Of a stretch of DNA of 37,114 nucleotides, positions 31,948 to 37,114 are shown piece after piece. The notes beneath the pieces were generated by a model. That model did no database searches, was not told the DNA's origin, and saw nothing but the letters and a program-made list of their open reading frames with translations. Positions within the stretch are counted from its first letter, which is position 1; each line of letters opens with the position of its first letter. Position numbers and translations under genes: made by a program. The stretch is from a virus: positions 1 to 37,114 of IMG/VR virus record IMGVR_UViG_3300021964_000199. One strand, written 5' to 3'.

Positions 31948-32060
31948 TGAAAAAATTATACAGAAGACTTAAATTAAAATATAAATTTCGTAAATTTACT
32001 ACGTATGAAAAAATAAAAATACAGGGTAAAACTTATAAATTTCCTATTAAAAAATACTAA
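31947..32060 (+). CDS. 37-residue basic peptide
   Basis: TAATG overlaps at both ends and AGAGGAGG before ATG. The product (MKKLYRRLKLKYKFRKFTTY and so on) is extremely basic and aromatic, so it may bind nucleic acid. Exact packing between two well-supported genes is the main support. Confidence 0.5.
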   Translation: MKKLYRRLKLKYKFRKFTTYEKIKIQGKTYKFPIKKY

Positions 32061-32335
32061 TGGACAATCTATCAGAAATGCGTGAACAAGCTCTTAAAAG
32101 GGCAGGAAACGTCTGTGAGTGGGCATATTGTACAGATAACAAATGGTTAGAGCTAGCACACATAAAAGGTATAGGTATGGGTGGTAGTAAAAAACGCAAG
32201 TTTGACTTTGATAATGTTGCTATATTATGTAAACATCATCATGACATATACGATGGTAGGCAACGTGTAGGTACAAGCATTGCATATAGAGAACTACTAA
32301 TGGGTTATCTACAGCGTGAAAGTAAAACTATTTAG
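32060..32335 (+). CDS. HNH endonuclease-like protein
   Basis: 91 residues. C19-x4-C24, then the HNH core LELAHIKGIGMGG (H34), DFDNVAILCKHHHDIYDG (N52, C57, H59-H61) give the beta-beta-alpha metal nuclease plan, with cysteines for a structural zinc. Free-standing HNH proteins of this size can be homing, nicking or packaging-related nucleases. It ends the early operon and overlaps the convergent minus-strand gene by eight bases, with no terminator hairpin between them. Confidence 0.82.
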   Translation: MDNLSEMREQALKRAGNVCEWAYCTDNKWLELAHIKGIGMGGSKKRKFDFDNVAILCKHHHDIYDGRQRVGTSIAYRELLMGYLQRESKTI

Positions 32336-32627
32336 ATTTATTATTACGTAACTGTAAACCTATAAATCCAAGTCTGTATTGTTCGTCTTGTGAACGTAAC
32401 ATTTTACTGTACATTTTATCAGCATATTTGTAAGCACCTCTATGTTGAGCATCTTTCATCTTCATAAAATACTCATTAGCTTTACGTTCAAACATACTTG
32501 ATAATGCCATATGTTGTTTTGACCTAGCATCAGATTCTTTTTTAGGCATACCTTGTGTAGTGTATGCAGAAGAAATTTTTACTTCTATTTCATTAGGTTT
32601 AGGTGCAGTTTTTTTATCGCTATGCAT
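32328..32627 (-). CDS. 99-residue late protein, basic and helical
   Basis: Last gene of the right minus-strand block. Basic, methionine-rich helices (QHMALSSMFERKANEYFMKM, YADKMYSKMLRSQDEQYRLG). One-base overlap with the upstream gene. It shares the K/R/M-rich style of its neighbours, which may be small packaged or tail-associated proteins. Family not recognised. Confidence 0.5.
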   Translation of the reverse strand: MHSDKKTAPKPNEIEVKISSAYTTQGMPKKESDARSKQHMALSSMFERKANEYFMKMKDAQHRGAYKYADKMYSKMLRSQDEQYRLGFIGLQLRNNKSK

Positions 32628-32878
32628 TATTTATTTAACTTTGTACCTTGATTAGCACGGTTTCTATCTTCCCAAGTTTTAGGATTAGCAATTTGTACTT
32701 TTCCATACATATCATTTGCTATTTTTCTACCAATAGATTGTTTATACAATTTGCGTTGAGCCATTTCTAATTTACTTGCTCTTTGTCCTATCATTCTGCC
32801 CATATGTTTTTTAAATTGCATACGCATATAATCTTCTGGGCTATGACCAGCACCTACAATTTTTGGTGTATTATTCAT
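32627..32878 (-). CDS. 83-residue late protein, very basic
   Basis: Basic helical protein (MRMQFKKHMGRMIGQRASKL, EMAQRKLYKQSIGRKIANDM) with TAATG overlaps on both sides. No cysteine. Composition suggests binding to nucleic acid or membrane phosphates. Family not recognised. Confidence 0.5.
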   Translation of the reverse strand: MNNTPKIVGAGHSPEDYMRMQFKKHMGRMIGQRASKLEMAQRKLYKQSIGRKIANDMYGKVQIANPKTWEDRNRANQGTKLNK

Positions 32879-33177
32879 TATTTACTCACTTTAGCTGGTA
32901 CTGATATTTGTTTTTTAGCAAATTCTTTAACAACCACTAACGCTGCACCTGCACCAGACATAGCTGCTAATTGCACTGCAGTAGCGTCTACACCTACAAG
33001 TGGAGCAACTGTTAATGCACCAATAAAAGCTTCAACAAATGTCCATAATGTTTTGTTTAACATTGATTTTAAGTCTTTATTCATTTTATAACTCCAAGCT
33101 TCGTTCCAAGGTGTCCACGCTACATTTTTTTTGAATGTACCATCTTGGTTTCTTTGTCTTTTATTTTTTTCAAACAT
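32878..33177 (-). CDS. Holin candidate, r1t-like
   Basis: 99 residues. A basic front of about 40 residues (MFEKNKRQRNQDGTFKKNVA) leads into two hydrophobic segments, LWTFVEAFIGALTVAPLVGV (about 44-63) and AVQLAAMSGAGAALVVVKEF (about 67-86), separated by a short turn, with a basic C-terminus. The TLWTFVEAFIGALTV start and the alanine-rich second segment resemble holins of the r1t group common in phages of Gram-positive bacteria. It would form membrane lesions that release or activate the lysin. Two genes upstream is the DUF5675 protein. Confidence 0.65.
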   Translation of the reverse strand: MFEKNKRQRNQDGTFKKNVAWTPWNEAWSYKMNKDLKSMLNKTLWTFVEAFIGALTVAPLVGVDATAVQLAAMSGAGAALVVVKEFAKKQISVPAKVSK

Positions 33178-34505
33178 TAGGCCTCTGGTTTTTTACTCCA
33201 TTGAGAACCAGGTACTTTACCTAGTATATCTTCTATAGAGCCTTTTGGTAGTACACCAAATCCGAAGGCTTTACCTTTGAAAGTTCTGTGCAATCCTTTT
33301 ATTAAAGGACCAGCTGTAAATATCGATGGTTTAACATCAGGTAGTTTACCTACATCACCAAATCCTGCAGCTTGTCCACCTTTAGATTTTGGTGGTTTAA
33401 CTGGAAATGGTCTACCTAAGTCTTCACCTAAACCAGTAGTAGGTTTTGCATAAGGTATGTTTGATTTATATAATGCTTTTTTTTGTGAATCAGTTAGTTC
33501 ATCAGTATATTGTGGTTTAGTACCAAGTGTACTTTCTAATGTAGCTTTTTTAGTTTCACCTGTTTCAAAATCAAACTCAGTTTTATATTGATTTACTTGT
33601 TCTTCTGCAAGTTGCATACCATAATCAGCACTTTGTTTTCTAGAAGCTTCTACTATTTGTTTTTCAGTCATAAGTCCACGTTCTAATAAATATTGACTTG
33701 CAGGTATTTTACCTTTGATAGGTTTACCACTAGGGTCTTGACCTATACGCATATCAGGAACATTAACAGATTTAGGTGACCTATATTCTATACCGCCAGG
33801 TGATACTTTAGGTTCTGTAGTCATTGTAATTTCTGAAATTTGTGTTTTCTTTACTTCTTTAGCAGCAGATTGTGGCGATTGTGCAGGTTCAGTACCAATT
33901 ATTGTAGCACCACCTTTGACATTAGGGTCTACTTTAATAGTAGCACTTCTACCATCAGGCAATTTAACATCTGCTTGTTGTTTAGGTACATCTAATGACA
34001 TAGCTTCTTGTGTTAAGAATGGTCCTTTAACTTGATAATAAGGTGGTTTACTTCCTAAACCTTGTTTAATTACTGGTGGTCCTTCTAATGATTTAGCTGT
34101 AACATTAGCTTCTTGTGCAATTACTTCCATAGGTGTACCTAGTCGTTCTTTTTTAAGTTCTAAAGCTGCAGTTATTTGTGCTTTTTCTGTTTCTAAAAAA
34201 GAAACTGTATCTCTTAAACCTTTTTCATAATCTACTGCTTTAGCAACACCTTTTGCTGTACGTGGTTGAGGAGGAGCTACTCTGTTTTTAAGGTCAGCTA
34301 ATGCTTTATTTGCTTTTAATAAATTATTATCAATAGATTTAAGCATTTCTTGTTCTACATATGTAGCTTCTTTATATGATTGTTGTGTTGTACCATAATC
34401 AAGAAAATCAGGAGTAGGACCTTGTGTAGCAGAACCTGATTTACCACTAGACATACCACCTTTACCTTCTATTTCGTCTATATAATCTTGTATTGGGTCT
34501 GACAT
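33177..34505 (-). CDS. 442-residue late protein, low complexity and basic
   Basis: Rich in P, G, K and T with little predicted fold: SSGKSGSATQGPTPDFLDYG at the front, a coiled-coil piece (EQEMLKSIDNNLLKANKALA), strands such as LPDGRSATIKVDPNVKGGAT, and a glycine-rich end (GFGVLPKGSIEDILGKVPGS). No enzyme motif. TAATG overlaps tie it to the holin and DUF5675 genes. It may be a virion or tail accessory protein; not recognised. Confidence 0.5.
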   Translation of the reverse strand: MSDPIQDYIDEIEGKGGMSSGKSGSATQGPTPDFLDYGTTQQSYKEATYVEQEMLKSIDNNLLKANKALADLKNRVAPPQPRTAKGVAKAVDYEKGLRDTVSFLETEKAQITAALELKKERLGTPMEVIAQEANVTAKSLEGPPVIKQGLGSKPPYYQVKGPFLTQEAMSLDVPKQQADVKLPDGRSATIKVDPNVKGGATIIGTEPAQSPQSAAKEVKKTQISEITMTTEPKVSPGGIEYRSPKSVNVPDMRIGQDPSGKPIKGKIPASQYLLERGLMTEKQIVEASRKQSADYGMQLAEEQVNQYKTEFDFETGETKKATLESTLGTKPQYTDELTDSQKKALYKSNIPYAKPTTGLGEDLGRPFPVKPPKSKGGQAAGFGDVGKLPDVKPSIFTAGPLIKGLHRTFKGKAFGFGVLPKGSIEDILGKVPGSQWSKKPEA

Positions 34506-35104
34506 TATACTATCTTTCTGCCGTCTATTTTAGCAGATAACACTTGAATTTCACCACTTATCTCTTTTAATTTATTCATTACTGTACTTGTAAGTATGAC
34601 ATCATCAGTTGCTTTATTAGATAGTTCTTTAACATCACCATCATAATCTATATATTCCACATTGACACGTATGCCTGATTGAATAGCTGCAACAACACGA
34701 GGATATACAAACTTGTATGCATCACGACTTGCTGCTACAAACCCATCTTTTTTGACAATATTGCTTTCTTGTGAGTTACCTAACAAAAGACAACCTGCAG
34801 TATTTTCGTCAGTATTACCTGTGTGCCATAAAATATATTCAAATCCTGGTACATCTTTAACCCATATCATACCTTTATGCCAGTCACCATATCTACTTTT
34901 ATACCTGTTATGAAAGCCACCTTCTGTACGTAACTCTAGTTGATATCTACCAGCAGGTATTCTAGTTTCACCCCAGACTTTAACATCACGTTGTTCGTCT
35001 TCTAATGTGTAGCATAAAAATGTACGTTTACCATTGTCTACTTCAAACAATAGTCCTGATGTAGAGTCTTTTTGGCTACTAACTCTAAGTACTTCGTATT
35101 TCAT
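34505..35104 (-). CDS. DUF5675-family protein, possible lysis or cell-wall role
   Basis: 199 residues. The N-terminal 120 match the DUF5675 plan: FLCYTLEDEQRDVKVWGETR, IPAGRYQLELRTEGGFHNRY, then GFEYILWHTGNTDENTAGCL with H94 and C105 in the order H-x-G-N ... T-x-G-C. That H/C layout resembles L,D-transpeptidase-like folds, but activity is unproven. The C-terminal 70 residues are a helical extension (VMNKLKEISGEIQVLSAKID). GTAGAAG before ATG is a weak ribosome site and the gene overlaps the HiPIP-like peptide. Confidence 0.7.
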   Translation of the reverse strand: MKYEVLRVSSQKDSTSGLLFEVDNGKRTFLCYTLEDEQRDVKVWGETRIPAGRYQLELRTEGGFHNRYKSRYGDWHKGMIWVKDVPGFEYILWHTGNTDENTAGCLLLGNSQESNIVKKDGFVAASRDAYKFVYPRVVAAIQSGIRVNVEYIDYDGDVKELSNKATDDVILTSTVMNKLKEISGEIQVLSAKIDGRKIV

Positions 35105-35252
35105 CTTCTACCCCTTTCCAGGCTTTGCACCAACCATAAGGTGCTACTTGTTCTTTGAATGCAATGCAATAGTTATTAGAATAATATTTGCAATTAGCAC
35201 AATACTGACCAGGTATATTACTTCTGTTAACATATGCTCCAGGTAACGCCAT
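35085..35252 (-). CDS. HiPIP-like iron-sulfur peptide
   Basis: 55 residues. The cysteines follow C18-x2-C21-x7-C29-x12-C42 within GQYCANCKYYSNNYC and YGWCKAW. High-potential iron-sulfur proteins carry C-x2-C, then a variable gap, then C-x13-C with GWCxAW around the last ligand; CANC and GWCKAW match closely, though the first gap is short and the second is one residue shorter. It would bind one 4Fe-4S cluster. No signal peptide, unlike periplasmic HiPIPs. It lies ahead of the DUF5675 gene, overlapping it, and shares a TAATG junction with the gene before it. Confidence 0.65.
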   Translation of the reverse strand: MALPGAYVNRSNIPGQYCANCKYYSNNYCIAFKEQVAPYGWCKAWKGVEDEIRST

Positions 35253-35380
35253 TACTTTTTTTTACGAATCTTTTTAATTTTATTGTTATGTGTTCTAGCA
35301 TAAATAAAATTTTTAGTTTCACGAGTAACTGTACCTCTATAGGTTTTGCCACCCCATTTCCAACTTACTGTTCTAGCCAT
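35252..35380 (-). CDS. 42-residue basic peptide
   Basis: MARTVSWKWGGKTYRGTVTR opens a small beta hairpin, followed by a lysine-rich end (NNKIKKIRKKK). TAATG overlaps at both ends, so it is coupled to its neighbours. Could bind nucleic acid. Not recognised. Confidence 0.5.
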   Translation of the reverse strand: MARTVSWKWGGKTYRGTVTRETKNFIYARTHNNKIKKIRKKK

Positions 35381-35673
35381 TACCACTTAACCTTATGTGA
35401 CCAATACTTAGCAGACAATTTAGATTTAGGTTTACCTTGTGCATTATGTCTAGCGTAATAAGACTTTTTACGTGCTTTATCTTTTTTAGTTTTAGGATTT
35501 TTACCAGCACCTTTAACACCTTGTTGTCCAAATCTAATTAATTTGTATGTATTACCTTCTTTAGCCATAACAACATGTGATTTAGTTTTGTGTCTAGGTG
35601 TACGTTTAGGTTTATTAACACCTTTAAGACCTTCTTTTTTCATTGTGTTTTTAACACGTTCAGGTATTGCCAT
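35380..35673 (-). CDS. Small basic phage protein with YWSxKVKW end
   Basis: 97 residues, about one third K or R. The second half (YKLIRFGQQGVKGAGKNPKT, then KSYYARHNAQGK and SAKYWSHKVKW) is a pattern I associate with short conserved proteins of cyanophages and other marine phages, of unknown role. It has AGGAGAT before ATG. Possibly a packaged or DNA-binding protein. Confidence 0.6.
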   Translation of the reverse strand: MAIPERVKNTMKKEGLKGVNKPKRTPRHKTKSHVVMAKEGNTYKLIRFGQQGVKGAGKNPKTKKDKARKKSYYARHNAQGKPKSKLSAKYWSHKVKW

Positions 35674-35788
35674 TGTATCTCCTAGTTTCTTTTTTTATTA
35701 AGTATAATGATAGTATATTACTAAAGCTAGTTATTAATGCAGCAATCACTGCCGTGCTTACAATCACAAATTTGTACAACCGAACCAT
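35660..35788 (-). CDS. 42-residue single-span membrane peptide
   Basis: Starts MVRLYKFVIVSTAVIAALIT, with one hydrophobic helix of about 22 residues, then a basic tail ETRRYNGNT that ends inside the next gene. AAGAAG is a weak ribosome site. It overlaps the 28-residue cysteine peptide in another frame, so one of the two may not be made; the clear membrane helix favours this one. Confidence 0.4.
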   Translation of the reverse strand: MVRLYKFVIVSTAVIAALITSFSNILSLYLIKKETRRYNGNT

Positions 35789-35813
35789 CTTCTTTTTCTT
35801 TTACCATACACAT
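35727..35813 (-). CDS. 28-residue cysteine-rich peptide
   Basis: The strongest ribosome site of the area (TAGGAGG) lies six bases before this ATG. The product MCMVKEKEDGSVVQICDCKH followed by GSDCCINN has five cysteines in 28 residues, enough for a metal site or disulfides. Overlaps the membrane peptide in another frame. Alternatively the site serves as entry point for coupled translation of that peptide. Confidence 0.4.
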   Translation of the reverse strand: MCMVKEKEDGSVVQICDCKHGSDCCINN

Positions 35814-35815
35814 AA

Positions 35816-36019
35816 TTAACCTCCTATTTTAAATAATAGCTCACTAAATAAACTTTCTTGCATATCTAAATCTTTTTCTAATATGCGTAATTGTTCCATC
35901 ATAGCTGCGTGTGCTACTTGTAGTTCCTCTATTGTATTAAATAACCAACCTATTACTGCAACTAATGCTGATAATACAATTGGTACTAAAGTTTTTGTGT
36001 CTATTTTTATTTGTGACAT
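35816..36019 (-). CDS. 67-residue membrane-anchored helical peptide
   Basis: One N-terminal membrane helix (TLVPIVLSALVAVIGWLF, about 10-27) followed by a long coiled coil (TIEELQVAHAAMMEQLRILE). This layout suits an i-spanin-like or accessory lysis protein. No separate ribosome site is obvious; it starts eight bases after the previous stop. Confidence 0.55.
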   Translation of the reverse strand: MSQIKIDTKTLVPIVLSALVAVIGWLFNTIEELQVAHAAMMEQLRILEKDLDMQESLFSELLFKIGG

Positions 36020-36026
36020 TATTAGC

Positions 36027-36191
36027 CTACATTAATGCAGCTACAACAACTCCACCTACTGCTACAATTAACGTTAATACTTTATAAAACTCTGATTTAT
36101 CTAACTTAGCATCTAGCTTTTCTTCTAGTCTGTCAAGTCTTTCAATGACCATATTAAGAAGTTCCTTTTGTGTATAGCCATTGTTTGTCAT
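36027..36191 (-). CDS. 54-residue coiled-coil/membrane peptide, XhlA-like
   Basis: A charged helix (NMVIERLDRLEEKLDAKLDK) leads to a C-terminal membrane helix (FYKVLTLIVAVGGVVVAALM). The order helix-then-membrane-tail is that of XhlA-type holin partners, though the sequence match is only by layout. It is the mirror image of the following 67-residue gene, so the two may pair across the membrane. Confidence 0.55.
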   Translation of the reverse strand: MTNNGYTQKELLNMVIERLDRLEEKLDAKLDKSEFYKVLTLIVAVGGVVVAALM

Positions 36192-36193
36192 TA

Positions 36194-36469
36194 TTAATTG
36201 TAACCCTTTTCAGAACCATAAGGTTTTGGTTGTGTTTTTTGAATTTTACGACCAATTTTATTACCTGACTTTTCAAGTTTTTCAAGTCTTTGACTTTCTT
36301 TAATATACTTTTTAGCATCTAAATCCTTTTTAGCTTTATCTCTACTAGCGATAGCTTTATCTATAAAATATAAATGTTGCCTGCCTCTTGATATAGCTTC
36401 TCTTCTAGGCATACCATAAGTGGTAGCATCTTCATTCGCTGAACCTATATGTCCTTTTTTATGTGCCAT
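36194..36469 (-). CDS. 91-residue basic late protein
   Basis: Lysine-rich helical protein (KAIASRDKAKKDLDAKKYIK) with GSANEDATTYGMPRREAISR near the front. The GMPRREAISRG segment resembles GMPKKESDARS in the 99-residue gene at 32328, and both products are of similar size, so the two may be distant paralogues. TAATG overlap with the gene before it. Confidence 0.5.
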   Translation of the reverse strand: MAHKKGHIGSANEDATTYGMPRREAISRGRQHLYFIDKAIASRDKAKKDLDAKKYIKESQRLEKLEKSGNKIGRKIQKTQPKPYGSEKGYN

Positions 36470-36612
36470 TATGGAAGGTCATCTTCCTGAATAGGTGACA
36501 TCCAATCCCATTCTTTATCCCAGTCTTTTGGGGTAGATATAGCTAATCTTTTAAGATAAGATACAGTTTCTTTAAAAAAATAACCTAATAAAAATCCAAT
36601 TATAAAATCCAT
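36469..36612 (-). CDS. 47-residue membrane-anchored peptide
   Basis: MDFIIGFLLGYFFKETVSYL gives a short N-terminal membrane helix; the tail (DWDKEWDWMSPIQEDDLP) is acidic and tryptophan-rich. TAATG overlap with the next gene. Small proteins of this type lie among lysis and tail genes in several marine phages; the role is unknown. Confidence 0.55.
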   Translation of the reverse strand: MDFIIGFLLGYFFKETVSYLKRLAISTPKDWDKEWDWMSPIQEDDLP

Positions 36613-36635
36613 AAGCAGGATTATAACATAAAATT

Positions 36636-36938
36636 TTATGCAGGTTTTGGATTGTCAGATTTGACTTGTGCTATGTGGTCTGCCCAAACAGTAGTTCCAT
36701 TAACGCCATCCCAGTAAATCATATCTAACTGGTCAGCAATAGAACCATAAGCCTCTTGCCTAGCTTGTATATAACCAAATTGTTGTTCTTCCCATTTGCT
36801 ATTAGCAAGGTCTATTACTCTTTGGTCATAATCAGCATCAGAAAATTCAAGTCTTTCATTATTAACTTGCTTGTACAAAGGCTTTGCAGCTTCAATCTCT
36901 GCTGTTGCCTCTACTTGTAGTTCTTCTAATGTTGCCAT
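36636..36938 (-). CDS. Small conserved phage protein with SIADQLD motif
   Basis: 100 residues with ATAGGAG before ATG. The end, EAYGSIADQLDMIYWDGVNG followed by TTVWADHIAQVKSDNPKP, carries the Y-x-S-I-x-D-Q-L-D motif shared by XkdW-like and related small tail-region proteins of many phages. The front is an acidic coiled coil. It lies just behind a tail-fibre-like gene, so a chaperone or tail-assembly role is plausible. Confidence 0.65.
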   Translation of the reverse strand: MATLEELQVEATAEIEAAKPLYKQVNNERLEFSDADYDQRVIDLANSKWEEQQFGYIQARQEAYGSIADQLDMIYWDGVNGTTVWADHIAQVKSDNPKPA

Positions 36939-36971
36939 AATATCTCCTATATTACCATATATTTCTTATAC

Positions 36972-37114
36972 TTACTTCTTTAAACCATATAATGTGAATT
37001 TAGCACCTACATCAATATTGCCTGTTGCTGTGTAAAAGTTCAATCCATTACAAGCCTGTGCAACTGTATGCACAAATCCACCTGTATTTCCTTGTAGTGT
37101 TGGAGTAGCATCTA
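36972..37114 (-). CDS. C-terminal end of a tail-fibre-like gene, cut by window edge
   Basis: Only the last 47 codons are present, ending in NGLNFYTATGNIDVGAKFTL and YGLKK. Endings of the form GNIDxGxFxLYGLK are typical of phage tail-fibre or receptor-binding proteins with beta-rich tips. The rest lies beyond the right edge. Confidence 0.6.
   Translation of the reverse strand, partial: DATPTLQGNTGGFVHTVAQACNGLNFYTATGNIDVGAKFTLYGLKK

Noticed and set aside
1-37114. Circular closure, with the two cut minus-strand genes being one gene
   Set aside because: The left gene ends exactly on a codon at base 1, while the right gene has a codon cut after two bases at 37113-37114, so the frames do not join, and no repeat of the ends is seen.

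Overview
The window reads as part of a tailed double-stranded DNA phage genome that is strongly AT-rich. A complete morphogenesis set is visible: terminase large subunit, portal, SU10/DUF5309-like major capsid protein, scaffold, a block of large helical virion proteins and tail proteins. I see no ribosomal RNA, tRNA, integrase, repressor, DNA polymerase, primase or RNA polymerase. The gene style (tiny overlapping genes, strong AAGGAG sites, a Rad52-type annealing protein, a CobS/CobT-like AAA-VWA pair, a small gene ending in a YGSIADQLD-type motif) resembles uncultured marine phages. That habitat and any host are inference; the r1t-like holin and the transglycosylase-like lysin would fit a Gram-positive, possibly actinobacterial, host. 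Both window ends cut a minus-strand gene, and the two cut reading frames do not join, so this is not simply one circular molecule opened inside a gene.

Layout. (1) 1-19534, minus strand, read right to left: terminase, portal, two small proteins, a 1982-residue giant, four helical virion proteins, then a separate promoter and structured leader ahead of scaffold and capsid protein, a decoration-like protein, a connector-like protein and a propeller-like tail protein cut by the left edge. (2) 19535-20151: divergent control region with a minus-strand promoter, a large interrupted inverted repeat and AT-rich DNA; the best place for an origin. (3) 20152-32335, plus strand: early genes. These are small orphan proteins, the AAA/VWA pair, an HTH protein and metallophosphoesterase, Rad52-like recombinase with two tandem paralogues and a zinc protein, a secreted transglycosylase-like lysin, a SET-domain protein and an HNH nuclease. 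(4) 32328-37114, minus strand: small late genes including holin, DUF5675 protein, a HiPIP-like iron-sulfur peptide, membrane-anchored peptides and the 3' end of a tail-fibre-like gene.

The most unusual content is non-coding. Six hairpins with different stems but one shared 10-base loop pattern (consensus WWMCTTNYGD, always closed by a T-A pair) stand just upstream of the ribosome binding sites of successive early transcription units. Three further early gaps (21556-21747, 22945-23517, 26479-26943) are packed with long complementary segments and look like structured RNAs. One holds two tandem copies of a 16-bp-stem element plus a competing upstream pairing; another is a chain of domains over about 430 bases. 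The leader of the scaffold/capsid unit on the opposite strand is also structured and shares the word AGCTTGTAGC with the early RNAs.

All family names come from motifs read by eye; no database search was run.
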